Part shown: piece by piece, positions 40,225 through 48,257 of the stretch
Position numbering within the stretch: the first letter of the stretch is position 1
Layout of the letters: the number at the start of each line of letters is the position of its first letter
Source of the DNA: Sphingomonas sp. TDK1
GTDB lineage: Bacteria > Pseudomonadota > Alphaproteobacteria > Sphingomonadales > Sphingomonadaceae
Direction: 5' to 3'
DNA: 64,000 nt
Assembly: GCF_001650735.1 (NCBI RefSeq)
Contig: NZ_LXVY01000006.1
Location: 62,277-126,276 of the forward strand
Program-made: the position numbers and the translations under genes
The notes under the pieces: model-generated
The model's database searches: none
Seen by the model: the letters and a program-made list of their open reading frames with translations, nothing else
What the model was told of the DNA's origin: nothing

Positions 40225-40901
40225 TACCGATCCCCGACCTGCTGACCGCAGACGAAGTCGCGGCAGTGCGCGGCATCATCGATGCGGCGGCATGGGTCGA
40301 CGGCAACGTCACCTCGGGCGCGCAGTCCGCGCTCGCCAAGCGCAACGAGCAGCTGCCAGAGGGCGGCGAGGCGCACCGCAAGGCGGGCGCGATCATCCTC
40401 GACGCGCTGGCGCGATCGCCGCTGTTCGTGGCCGCCGCGCTGCCGCTCAAGGTGTTTCCGCCGCTGTTCAATCGCTATGCCGGCGGGCAGGCGTTCGGCA
40501 CCCATGTCGACAATGCGATCCGCATCCAGCGCGGCAGCGACTTCCGCATCCGCTCCGACCTTTCGATGACCGTGTTTCTCGAGCCGCCCGAAGCCTATGA
40601 CGGCGGCGAGCTTCGCATCGAGGGCCTGTTCGGCGAACAGAGCGTCAAGCTGCCGGCGGGCCATGCGATCCTCTACCCCTCCTCAAGCCTGCACCGGGTG
40701 GAGCCGGTGACGCGCGGGGCCAGGACGTCGAGCTTCTTCTGGCTCCAGTCGATGGTGCGCGAGGATGGCGAGCGGCGCATCCTGTTCGACCTGGATCGCT
40801 CGATTCAGGCGCTGGCCGGTGAAGTCGGGCAGGGCCATGCCGAGGTGGTGGCGCTGACCGGGGTATACCACAATCTGCTGCGACGCTGGGCGGACGCATA
40901 G
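40218..40901 (+). CDS. piuC: PiuC/YbiX-type Fe(II)/2-oxoglutarate dioxygenase
   Basis: 227 residues from TTG 40218, overlapping the Sel1 stop by 7 nt. The PKHD-type dioxygenase core has [10 protein letters not shown] (first iron His and Asp), [19 protein letters not shown] and [19 protein letters not shown] (second His, 2-oxoglutarate-binding Arg), then the family tail [21 protein letters not shown] and [13 protein letters not shown]. Homologues sit beside siderophore receptors and are thought to modify or help release iron from siderophores, but the substrate is not known. Confidence 0.93.
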   Translation: MLIPIPDLLTADEVAAVRGIIDAAAWVDGNVTSGAQSALAKRNEQLPEGGEAHRKAGAIILDALARSPLFVAAALPLKVFPPLFNRYAGGQAFGTHVDNAIRIQRGSDFRIRSDLSMTVFLEPPEAYDGGELRIEGLFGEQSVKLPAGHAILYPSSSLHRVEPVTRGARTSSFFWLQSMVREDGERRILFDLDRSIQALAGEVGQGHAEVVALTGVYHNLLRRWADA

Positions 40902-41187
40902 GCGCCGCATCTGCGTTGCAGTCCGGACGGACGGGCGCGTACAACAGCGGCATGTCCGTTCAGGGAAGCTGCCATTGCCCGGCTTGCGGATGCGGCACCC
41001 ATTAGGCAAGTCCCGGAGAAGCCTTCGGGAAGATGGGGATCAATGCGCCCTTGCTCGACGGCTTTGACCAAGTGCCCGTCGAGGTCCGGAGGTTCGACAA
41101 CGCCGGATCGGCGTTCCATCGCGCACGGCCTGAACACCAGTTGCTATCAGCCGGCAACGACTTGGCGAGCGGACACGTTCTGCCGCC

Positions 41188-41739
41188 ATGCCAGCCGATC
41201 CCGCGCACACCGCCACCGTCGTCACCAGCCGCGCGATTCGCGCCGGGCATGAGGAGGACTTCGAGCGCTGGGCAGTGGCGCTCAACGCGCTGGCCGATGC
41301 CGCGCCCGGCTACCGCGCGGCCATCCGGCTCGGCCAGACGGCGGGCTTCCAGCATCTGCTTTTCCGCTTCGACGATCGTGCCAGCGCCGAGGCATGGCAC
41401 GAAAGCAGCGATGTGCGGGCGCATGTCGCCATCGCCGATGGCTGGTCGACGGCGCTGCGCCAGGTCCAGTCCGGCGACCATATCGCCTTCGACCTGCCGA
41501 GCGATGCCAGTGCGAGCAAGTGGAAGCGCTTCGTGACCACCTGGCTGACGGTCTTTCCCGTGTTGCTGCTGGTAAGCCTGGGCGTGCGCACGGTGTTGAA
41601 GGATGTGCCCCTGCCGCTTCAGCTGCTGCCCTCGTCGCTGCTGCTGACCGCGACGCTGCAATGGATCATTCTGCCGCGGCTGCAACGATATACCCGCTTC
41701 TGGTTGCTGCAGGACAGGTCCGGCCGGCTCCAGACCTGA
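41188..41739 (+). CDS. ABM-domain membrane protein
   Basis: 183 residues. The N-terminal ~95 form an antibiotic-biosynthesis-monooxygenase-type dimeric ferredoxin-like fold (TATVVTSRAIRAGHEEDFERWAVALNALADAAPGYRAA ... FQHLLFRFDDRASAEAWHESSDVRAHV). Two membrane helices follow (about 118-135 and 145-163). This ABM-plus-two-helix form is common in bacteria, with no proven function. The 286 bp upstream (40902-41187) contain nothing I recognise. Confidence 0.85.
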   Translation: MPADPAHTATVVTSRAIRAGHEEDFERWAVALNALADAAPGYRAAIRLGQTAGFQHLLFRFDDRASAEAWHESSDVRAHVAIADGWSTALRQVQSGDHIAFDLPSDASASKWKRFVTTWLTVFPVLLLVSLGVRTVLKDVPLPLQLLPSSLLLTATLQWIILPRLQRYTRFWLLQDRSGRLQT

Positions 41740-41798
41740 GCGCTGCGGATCGCCGCGGATCGTGCTACCAGGGGCCGCCATAGCTTGGGGGAAGGCCA

Positions 41799-42785
41799 AT
41801 GACCGCTACGCCGCTCGCGATCCGCCGTTCGGACCTGTGGACGCGGCTGTTCCCGATCGCGGTGCTGTTTCTCGCGGGATGGGCCGTGCGGACACCCCTG
41901 GCGCGCGCGCACCCGCTGATTGCCGGGCTGCTTTTCCTGTGGATCGCGAGCGACAGCCGGCTGTTGTCGCTGATCGCAACGGCGCCGCGCCGCCGTCCCG
42001 CACCGCGCCAGATCGTCGCGGGGCTGGCGCTGGCAGTATTCGCCGCGCTCATCGCCACGCCGCCTGCCGTCCGGAGCGCGCTGCTGAGCCTGCCGATGCT
42101 CGCCGGCGGGATGGCGATCTTGCTGGCCGTTCATCTCTGCTGGGGGGCCTCCGTCGCATGGATGCGCTTCCGGACGGCTGCCGACGCACGCTGGGTTGCA
42201 GCCTTGTCCGAACTGTTGCCGCCGCCGCTCGTCCGGGTGGCTGCCGCCGAACTTCGCTGGCTCCATCTCGGCTTGTTTCGGTGGGGCGCAGCGCCGGACG
42301 TTCCCGCCGGTTGCCAGAGCTTCGCCTATCACCGGCATCTGACGCCGATGGCTGTGACGCTGCTGGCGTTGCAGGCGATCGAGATTGCGGTCCACCATCT
42401 GCTGCTCGCGCACTGGAGCGCGCGCGCGGCCTATATCCTGTTCGTGCTGAGTGACGTCGGGCTGATCTACATGATCGCGCTGATCAAGTCGTTCCGCCTG
42501 TGCCCGGTGCTATTGACGCCCGAGGGCGCTCGGGTGCGCGCCGGGCTGCTGGTTGACCAGTTCGTGCCCTATGCGGCGATCGTGAGTCTCGAGACCAGCT
42601 TCGACTCCGCGCTGGTGAAGGACAAGGCGACGCTCAACGCCGGGCTGCTCGGCTGGCCGAACCTGGTGCTCCGGCTGCACGATCCGCTGCCGGGGCGGCG
42701 CCCCCGCACTGCGATCGCCTTCCGGCTCGACGATCCGGAGCCGTTCGTTCGCGCACTCCGCTGGCGGCTGGAAAGCAGGCCCTAA
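41799..42785 (+). CDS. hypothetical polytopic membrane protein with PH-like tail
   Basis: 328 residues. Helices lie near 17-36, 40-58, 72-88, 96-115, 178-200 and 208-230. The C-terminal ~90 residues (LCPVLLTPEGARVRAGLLVDQFVPYAAIVSLETSFD ... TLNAGLLGWPNLVLRLHDPL) have the beta pattern of a bacterial PH-like domain, common in membrane proteins of unknown role. The last stop-codon bases coincide with the start of repeat element C. Confidence 0.75.
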   Translation: MTATPLAIRRSDLWTRLFPIAVLFLAGWAVRTPLARAHPLIAGLLFLWIASDSRLLSLIATAPRRRPAPRQIVAGLALAVFAALIATPPAVRSALLSLPMLAGGMAILLAVHLCWGASVAWMRFRTAADARWVAALSELLPPPLVRVAAAELRWLHLGLFRWGAAPDVPAGCQSFAYHRHLTPMAVTLLALQAIEIAVHHLLLAHWSARAAYILFVLSDVGLIYMIALIKSFRLCPVLLTPEGARVRAGLLVDQFVPYAAIVSLETSFDSALVKDKATLNAGLLGWPNLVLRLHDPLPGRRPRTAIAFRLDDPEPFVRALRWRLESRP

Positions 42786-42917
42786 TCCTCCCCCGCCAGG
42801 GGGAGGTGGGCCGCGTCAGCGGCTCGGAGGGGGCGGAAGCACGACGGTCCAAGAGGTTCTGGTATCCTCCCCCTCCGTCGCGCTTTGCGCGCCACCTTCC
42901 CCTGGCGGGGGAGGATA
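42784..42917. repeat. inverted-repeat element, copy C (134 bp)
   Basis: Almost identical ends and interior to copy A (AATCCTCCCCCGCC... and the inner GCGTCAGCGGCTCGGAGG). The first two bases are part of the TAA stop of the preceding gene. It separates that gene (+) from cobS (-), ending 7 nt before the cobS stop. Confidence 0.9.
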
Positions 42918-42924
42918 GGCCTGA

Positions 42925-43929
42925 TTACGCCCGGCCGACCACGCTTTCCGGCAGGTCCTTGCCGAACACGCGCTGGTAATATTCCGCTACCTGCGCCCGC
43001 TCGGCCTCGTCACACTTGTTGAGGAACGACAGGCGGAAGGCGAAGCCCACATCGCCGAAGATCAGCGCATTCTGCGCCCAGGTGATCACGGTGCGCGGGC
43101 TCATCACCGTCGAGATGTCGCCGTTGATGAAGCCGCGGCGGGTGAGCTCGGCCACGCGGACCATGTTCTCCACCGTCTCCTTGCCGCCCGGCTTGTCATA
43201 TTCGCCGGACTTGGCGAGCACGATCCGCGCCTCGGTGGCGGCGGGCAGATAGTTGAGCGTGACGACGATGTTCCAGCGGTCCATCTGGCCCTGGTTGATC
43301 TGCTGCGTGCCGTGATACAGGCCGCTGGTGTCGCCCAGGCCGACCGTATTGGCGGTGGCGAACAGGCGGAACCAGGGGCTCGGGCGGATCACCCGGTTCT
43401 GGTCGAGCAGGGTCAGCTTGCCCTCGGTCTCCAGCACGCGCTGGATCACGAACATCACGTCCGGGCGGCCCGCATCATACTCGTCGAACACCAAAGCCGT
43501 CGGGGTCTGCAGCGCCCAGGGCAGCAGGCCCTCGCGGAATTCGGTGATCTGCTGGCCATCCTTCAGGACGATCGCGTCGCGACCGATCAGGTCGATACGG
43601 CTGATATGCGCATCGAGGTTGATCCGGATGCAGGGCCAGTTGAGCCGCGCCGCGACCTGCTCGATGTGGCTCGACTTGCCGGTGCCGTGATAGCCCTGGA
43701 TCATCACGCGGCGATTGTGCGCGAAGCCCGCCAGCACCGCGAGCGTGGTGTCCGGATCGAACACATAGGCGGGATCCAGATCGGGCACGCGCTCGTCCGC
43801 CTCGCTGAACGCGGGGACTTCCATGTCGCTGTCGATCCCGAACAGGTCGCGCACCTTCACCATCTTGTCGGGTGCGTCGAGGATCGTGGAGTCCCGGCTG
43901 TCGGGCAGGGTGTTGGGGATGTCGGCCAT
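42925..43929 (-). CDS. cobS: cobaltochelatase subunit CobS
   Basis: AAA+ ATPase of 334 residues from ATG 43929, partner of CobT. Walker A is GYHGTGKSS, Walker B/sensor segments are [20 protein letters not shown] and [25 protein letters not shown], and the arginine-finger region follows [17 protein letters not shown]. The N-terminal CobS extension [28 protein letters not shown] is intact. Its separation from cobT and the absence of cobN nearby leave open whether it serves cobalt insertion or another chelatase-like role. Confidence 0.95.
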   Translation of the reverse strand: MADIPNTLPDSRDSTILDAPDKMVKVRDLFGIDSDMEVPAFSEADERVPDLDPAYVFDPDTTLAVLAGFAHNRRVMIQGYHGTGKSSHIEQVAARLNWPCIRINLDAHISRIDLIGRDAIVLKDGQQITEFREGLLPWALQTPTALVFDEYDAGRPDVMFVIQRVLETEGKLTLLDQNRVIRPSPWFRLFATANTVGLGDTSGLYHGTQQINQGQMDRWNIVVTLNYLPAATEARIVLAKSGEYDKPGGKETVENMVRVAELTRRGFINGDISTVMSPRTVITWAQNALIFGDVGFAFRLSFLNKCDEAERAQVAEYYQRVFGKDLPESVVGRA

Positions 43930-44003
43930 ATCAAATCCTTCAGTCGCACCGGACCTAGTGGCTTGTTTGCCGCACTGCAACCGCATGTCCTTAGGGGATG
44001 GCT

Positions 44004-44684
44004 TCAGGCGCCGATCTTGGTCGGCAGCAGGAACAGCGTCGCGAAGTCCGCGGCGCGGGCGGTGTCGCCCTCCACCGCGAATCGCCCCTCGGCCAGCGCC
44101 ATCGCGAGCGGCATCGCGCCGAACAACACCGGCAGGAAGTCATTGGGTTCGCCGACGAACACCGCCTCGGCATCGGCGAGCGTGCCGCGGTCGATCGCCA
44201 GCGTACCTTCGCCCACGGTGACGCGATACGTTTCCTCGCCCAGCCGAAAGCCGATGCGGCCCGCCCAGCCACTGGCCTTGTCGGGCAACAGCATCATGCG
44301 CAGCGCCAGCATCAGCGAGACGCGCGAGAAGGGAAGCGCGGGATCGTGTCGCGGCGAGCGCAGGGCCCATCGACCCATCGCCATCACCACCGGTTCGGCT
44401 GCATAGCCCCAGGGGGTGAGCGCATAAACCTGCACGCTGGCTGGCGGCGGCAGCTTCTCGCGCACGAGGATGCCATCGGCCTCCAGCCCGGCCAGCCGCT
44501 GGGTAAGCACATTGGCGCTGAGGCCCGGCAACCCCGCGCGAATCTCGCCGAAGCGGCGGGGGCCGAGGAGTAGTTCGCGGATGACCAGCAGCGCCCAGCG
44601 CTCGCCGACGAACTCCAGGGCGAGGGCGGTGCCGCAGGCATCGTCATAGCGACGTTTCGGCGTGGTTATAGTTTCTAACTTCAC
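44004..44684 (-). CDS. HxlR-family winged-helix regulator
   Basis: 226 residues. The HxlR domain occupies about 10-105: [57 protein letters not shown]. The C-terminal half (about 120-226) resembles an SCP2-like lipid-binding domain ([31 protein letters not shown]). It is divergent from the VOC-remnant/DUF/VOC/SRPBCC operon with an 80-bp gap and most likely controls it. Confidence 0.92.
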   Translation of the reverse strand: MKLETITTPKRRYDDACGTALALEFVGERWALLVIRELLLGPRRFGEIRAGLPGLSANVLTQRLAGLEADGILVREKLPPPASVQVYALTPWGYAAEPVVMAMGRWALRSPRHDPALPFSRVSLMLALRMMLLPDKASGWAGRIGFRLGEETYRVTVGEGTLAIDRGTLADAEAVFVGEPNDFLPVLFGAMPLAMALAEGRFAVEGDTARAADFATLFLLPTKIGA

Positions 44685-44763
44685 GGTTGTTTTTTAGGAT
44701 CGGGCGCGGCACGAATCAAGCAGGGCGCGACTCGAACGCCGTGCTGAAACGGGAGAGACAGCG

Positions 44764-44928
44764 ATGCCGAACCGGGTGTTCGTGAACCTGCCAGTGACCG
44801 GTGCGCCGCGCGCGACGGCCTTCTACGAAGCGATCGGCCGCACCTTCATCGAGCCCGACGCCCATATTTTCGAGCCGCTCCACATGGGCATGCCCGCTGC
44901 CGCGATGGCGCAGGCGGAACCGGCCTGA
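44764..44928 (+). pseudogene. internally deleted VOC (glyoxalase-like) gene
   Basis: The frame ATG 44764 to TGA 44926 gives 54 residues. The start, MPNRVFVNLPVTGAPRATAF (then YEAIG), matches the first strand and helix of a VOC-family protein, and the end, RTFIEPDAHIFEPLHMGMPA, resembles the last strand of the same family (R-x-F-x-DP-D-G-HIFE). About 80 residues that would lie between are missing, and the frame is preserved. It reads as an in-frame deletion; whether any product is made is unknown. It opens the operon. Confidence 0.7.
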
Positions 44929-44946
44929 ACCGAAAGGAGATCGACC

Positions 44947-45177
44947 ATGTCGTTCCAGGCCTATCTCGACAACATCCAGGCCAAGACCGGGCGCAGCCCC
45001 GACGATTTCCGCACCTACGCGGCGGAGAAGGGCTGGGCCGATTCGTCCGGCCTGCGCGCTGGCGTGAAGGCGGGGGCGATTGTCGCCGATCTCAAGGAAC
45101 AGTTTGGGCTGGGGCACGGCCACGCAATGGCGATTGTCGCGCTGCTCAAGGGCGTGAAGCGGGAAGGCGAAGCGTAA
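44947..45177 (+). CDS. DUF4287-family protein, 76 aa
   Basis: MSFQAYLDNIQAKTGRSPDDFRTYAAEKGW ... IVADLKEQFGLGHGHAMAIVALLKG is the DUF4287 pattern with its conserved GLGHGHAMAI. All-helical, cytoplasmic, function unknown. AAAGGAGA precedes ATG 44947. It often occurs with VOC and DUF1428 genes, as here. Confidence 0.93.
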   Translation: MSFQAYLDNIQAKTGRSPDDFRTYAAEKGWADSSGLRAGVKAGAIVADLKEQFGLGHGHAMAIVALLKGVKREGEA

Positions 45178-45195
45178 GCGGAGGGAGTCGGGTAC

Positions 45196-45552
45196 ATGAC
45201 CTATCTCGACGGATATGTGATCCCGGTGCCTCAGGCGAAGAAGGACGAGTATCGTGCGCTGTCCGAAGTGACGGCGGACCTCTTCCTCAAGTTCGGGGCA
45301 ACGCGGGTGATGGAGACCTGGAGCGAGGACGTGCCGCACGGCACCGCCACCGACTTCTACCGCGCGACGCTGGCGGAGGACGGCGAAGCGGTGGTGTTCG
45401 CCTGGGTGCTGTGGCCCGACAAGCCGACGCGCGATGCCGGCTGGGGCAAGCTGATGGAAGCGCCTGAAATGCAGGGACGGACGATGCCGTTCGACGGCAA
45501 GCGCATGTTCTGGGGCGGATTCGAGCCGATCGTCGATCGCGGCGACGGCTGA
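45196..45552 (+). CDS. DUF1428-family protein, 118 aa
   Basis: MTYLDGYVIPVPQAKKDEYR ... WSEDVPHG ... MPFDGKRMFWGGFEPIVD gives the DUF1428 signature (YVDGFVVPVP-like start and MPFDGKRMIWGGF-like end). The predicted fold is a dimeric alpha/beta barrel. Function unknown. GGAGGG lies about 10 nt before ATG 45196. Part of the HxlR-linked operon. Confidence 0.93.
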   Translation: MTYLDGYVIPVPQAKKDEYRALSEVTADLFLKFGATRVMETWSEDVPHGTATDFYRATLAEDGEAVVFAWVLWPDKPTRDAGWGKLMEAPEMQGRTMPFDGKRMFWGGFEPIVDRGDG

Positions 45553-45566
45553 ACAGGGAGAGCGAC

Positions 45567-46352
45567 ATGACGAACCGGCAAGGCGAGGTCATCTGGTACG
45601 AGCTGATGACGCAGGACGCGGATCGCGCCGCGGCCTTCTACGGGGCGGTGATAGGCTGGCAGGTCGGCGCGGCGATGCCGGGCGGCCCGGACTATCGCAT
45701 GATCGCGGCGCCGGACGGCAATGCCGGCGGCATGCTGCAGCTCGACGATGCGATGCGCGCGGCGGGCGCGAGCCCGACCTGGCTGGCCTATTTCGGGGTC
45801 GACGATGTCGATGCGAGCCTCGCCGCGATCGTCGACGCTGGCGGTACGGTGCTGGTGCCCGCCTGGGATGCGGCAGGCGTGGGGCGGATCGCGATGCTCA
45901 CCGATCCGCAGGGCATTCCCTTCTACGTGATGCGTGGCGCGACCGAAGGGGCGACCAGCACCGTCTATCAGCGCCACGGCCTTGGGCATGTCGGCTGGAA
46001 CGAACTCCTGACGCCGGATGCGGAGGGTGCGCTCGGCTTCTATCACCGCCATTTCGGCCTCACCCGGATGGGCGGCATGCCGATGGGGGAACTGGGCGAG
46101 TATAGCTTCATCGGGCATGACGGCGGCGAGCCGATCGGCGCGATCATGCCGGTGCCGGCGGGGGCGAAGCCGGGCTGGGGGTTCTATTTCCGGGTCGACG
46201 ACGTGGACCATGCGAAGGGCCGGGTCGAGGCGGCAGGCGGAACGGTTCTCAACGGGCCGATGGATGTGCCGGGCGGCGAGCGGGTGCTGCAGGCGGTCGA
46301 TCCGGACGGCGCGGTTTTCGGTCTGGTAAGCGGTCAGGAGGCGGCGGCGTGA
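45567..46352 (+). CDS. two-domain VOC-family protein
   Basis: 261 residues with two tandem VOC folds: GEVIWYELMTQDADRAAAFYGAVIGW ... DPQGIPFYVMRG and HGLGHVGWNELLTPDAEGALGFYHRHFGL ... DPDGAVFGLVSG. The family includes glyoxalases and dioxygenases; the metal-ligand residues are not clearly complete, so activity cannot be claimed. Its TGA overlaps the next start (GTGA). Confidence 0.92.
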   Translation: MTNRQGEVIWYELMTQDADRAAAFYGAVIGWQVGAAMPGGPDYRMIAAPDGNAGGMLQLDDAMRAAGASPTWLAYFGVDDVDASLAAIVDAGGTVLVPAWDAAGVGRIAMLTDPQGIPFYVMRGATEGATSTVYQRHGLGHVGWNELLTPDAEGALGFYHRHFGLTRMGGMPMGELGEYSFIGHDGGEPIGAIMPVPAGAKPGWGFYFRVDDVDHAKGRVEAAGGTVLNGPMDVPGGERVLQAVDPDGAVFGLVSGQEAAA

Positions 46353-46816
46353 GCGATGCACTGGAACTGTTTGTCGAGCGCCTGATCGATGCCCCCGTCG
46401 ATGCCTGCTGGCGCGCCTTCACCGATCATTTCGAGGAATGGTGGTGCCCGCGCCCCTGGACCACCGAACGGATCGAGCAGGATCTACGCCCGGGCGGGCG
46501 CAGCGCGATGATCATGCGCGGCCCGAACGGCGAGGAGCAGCGGCTGGAGGGGGTGATTCTGGAAGTGGTACCCGGCCGCCGGGTCGTGTCCACCGACGCC
46601 TTCCGGGCCGGATGGATCCCGCAGGCGCCATTCATGGTCGGCACCTGGTCGTTCGAGCCCGAGGGGCAGCGCACCCGCTACCGCGCCAGCGCGCGGCACT
46701 GGTCCCAGGAGAGCTGCGAAAAGCACCGCGCGATGGGCTTTGAGCAGGGCTGGTCCGTGGTGGCCGAACAGCTGGAAGCGGTCGCGCGCCGGCTGTCAGC
46801 GGAGGCCAACGCTTGA
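46349..46816 (+). CDS. SRPBCC/AHSA1-domain protein
   Basis: 155 residues from GTG 46349, overlapping the VOC stop. ALELFVERLIDAPVDACWRAFTDHFEEWWCPRPWTTE and GVILEVVPGRRVVSTDAF ... GFEQGWSVVAEQLEAVARRL are the START-like helix-grip pattern of AHSA1/polyketide-cyclase-type ligand-binding proteins. Last gene of the HxlR-linked operon; ligand unknown. Confidence 0.92.
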   Translation: MSDALELFVERLIDAPVDACWRAFTDHFEEWWCPRPWTTERIEQDLRPGGRSAMIMRGPNGEEQRLEGVILEVVPGRRVVSTDAFRAGWIPQAPFMVGTWSFEPEGQRTRYRASARHWSQESCEKHRAMGFEQGWSVVAEQLEAVARRLSAEANA

Positions 46817-46829
46817 CCGTACGTGGCCT

Positions 46830-47441
46830 TCACGCGAAGGCCGCCGACCCCTTCAGCTGCTGATATGCCGCGATCACGCGCTGCAGCCGCGCCTCGTGGC
46901 TGCGGTCGCCGCCGTTGCGATCGGGATGGAACTTGCGCACCAGCTCCGAATAGCGCTTGCGCAGTGCGGTCCGGTCGCAGTCGATCTCCAGGTCCAGCAC
47001 TTTCAGCGCATCGCGATCGGCGCCCGACAGCGGGCGGCCGTCCTTGCGCTCGCCGCGATCCTTCATCCGGTCGCGGAAGCGCGCGCCGATCGCGTCGAGC
47101 GGGTCGGCAAAATCGGCCCAGCGTGGCGGCACGTCGGGATTGGCGCTGAACGCGCGCGTCTCGCGCTCCCAGCCGGCAATCGGGCGCTGCGCTTCGTGGA
47201 TCTCGTCCGGGCTCATGCCGGCGAAGAAATTATATCCCGAGTTGAACGCGCGGACATGGTCAAGGCACAGCCAGCGGAACGGCGGCGGCCCATCAAATGC
47301 GCTGCGCGGCCCCTCCAGCGGCGGCGCGCGGAACTCGCCTGCGGCGGTGCATCCCGGCTCGGCGCATACTCTCCCCTCCGCTTCCACACGGCCGTGGAAA
47401 CGGGCATTCGGACGATCCTTCTTCGGCGGACGGCTAGCCAC
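46830..47441 (-). CDS. J-domain protein with C-terminal DnaJ domain
   Basis: 203 residues. The J domain is at the C-terminus (about 145-203): ALKVLDLEIDCDRTALRKRYSELVRKFHPDRNGGD, including HPD. The N-terminal part has a CxEPGC segment and an all-helical region with FNSGYNFFAGMSPDEIHEAQRP. It should stimulate a DnaK-type Hsp70. Divergent from bolA with a 35-bp gap. Confidence 0.93.
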   Translation of the reverse strand: MASRPPKKDRPNARFHGRVEAEGRVCAEPGCTAAGEFRAPPLEGPRSAFDGPPPFRWLCLDHVRAFNSGYNFFAGMSPDEIHEAQRPIAGWERETRAFSANPDVPPRWADFADPLDAIGARFRDRMKDRGERKDGRPLSGADRDALKVLDLEIDCDRTALRKRYSELVRKFHPDRNGGDRSHEARLQRVIAAYQQLKGSAAFA

Positions 47442-47476
47442 GCGACTCCCTCGAGCAAACCGCCTATATAGGCGCG

Positions 47477-47761
47477 ATGACCGACCTCGCTACCGGCCCT
47501 CTGGCCGATCTTATCGCCGATCGCCTGCGCACCGCGCTCGCCCCGTCGCACCTCCATGTCAGCAACGACAGCGCCCAGCATCGCGGGCATCTGGGCGACG
47601 ACGGCACGGGCGAAAGCCACTTCACCGTCACGATCGAAAGCCCCGAGTTCGCCGGGCTCAACCGGGTCGCCCGCCAGCGCAAGGTGAACCACGCGCTTGC
47701 CGACCTGCTCGCCACCCGCATCCACGCGCTGGCGATCAAGGCGACCGCACCGGGCGAATGA
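47477..47761 (+). CDS. bolA: BolA-family protein
   Basis: 94 residues. HLHVSNDSAQHRGHLGDDGTGESHFTVTIESPEFAGLNRVARQRKVNHALADLLATRIHALAIKA has the BolA class II KH-like fold and the conserved His used to bind [2Fe-2S] clusters with monothiol glutaredoxins. The end overlaps the nudix start in ATGA. Confidence 0.95.
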   Translation: MTDLATGPLADLIADRLRTALAPSHLHVSNDSAQHRGHLGDDGTGESHFTVTIESPEFAGLNRVARQRKVNHALADLLATRIHALAIKATAPGE

Positions 47762-48201
47762 GCACGGATCGTGTCGCGCGCCCGGCGGCGCGGATCCTGC
47801 TGCTGGACGGCGCGGGTCGGATATTGCTGTTTCGCTTCGATCCCAGCGACCGGCCGCCCTTCTGGTGCACGCCGGGCGGCGCGGTCGATCCGGGCGAAAG
47901 CTATGAAGACGCCGCGCGTCGCGAGCTGTGGGAAGAGACCGGCATCACGGCGGATCCCGGTGCGGAAGTCGCGCAGCGGATCGTCGAGTTCATAACGATC
48001 GAGGGCGTGCCGGTCTGGGCGGACGAGCGCTATTTCCTGGTCCGCACCGAGGCGGAGGCCATCGACACCGCCGGCCATACCGCGCTGGAGCAGCGGGTGA
48101 TGCGCGGCTGGCGCTGGTTCACCCGCGAAGAGATCGCCGTGCAGGACGAGCCGATCTTCCCCGAGGACCTGCTGGAGATGCTGGCAGTCCTGAGAGCCTG
48201 A
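47758..48201 (+). CDS. NUDIX hydrolase
   Basis: 147 residues from ATG 47758, overlapping the bolA stop. The nudix box is GGAVDPGESYEDAARRELWEETGI, a perfect GX5EX7REUXEEXGU. It hydrolyses a nucleoside diphosphate linked to another group; the substrate is not defined. A strong hairpin follows. Confidence 0.95.
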   Translation: MSTDRVARPAARILLLDGAGRILLFRFDPSDRPPFWCTPGGAVDPGESYEDAARRELWEETGITADPGAEVAQRIVEFITIEGVPVWADERYFLVRTEAEAIDTAGHTALEQRVMRGWRWFTREEIAVQDEPIFPEDLLEMLAVLRA

Positions 48202-48204
48202 GCG

Positions 48205-48239
48205 GTGCCCGCCGCGCCCGAAACGGGCGCGGCGGGCAC
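48205..48239. terminator. perfect hairpin between nudix and gdh
   Basis: A 16-bp perfect GC stem (48205-48220 with 48224-48239) and an AAA loop, 3 nt after the nudix stop and 18 nt before the gdh stop. It serves two convergent genes and has no T run. Confidence 0.7.
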
Positions 48240-48257
48240 AGCCTCACTCCCGCCCGC

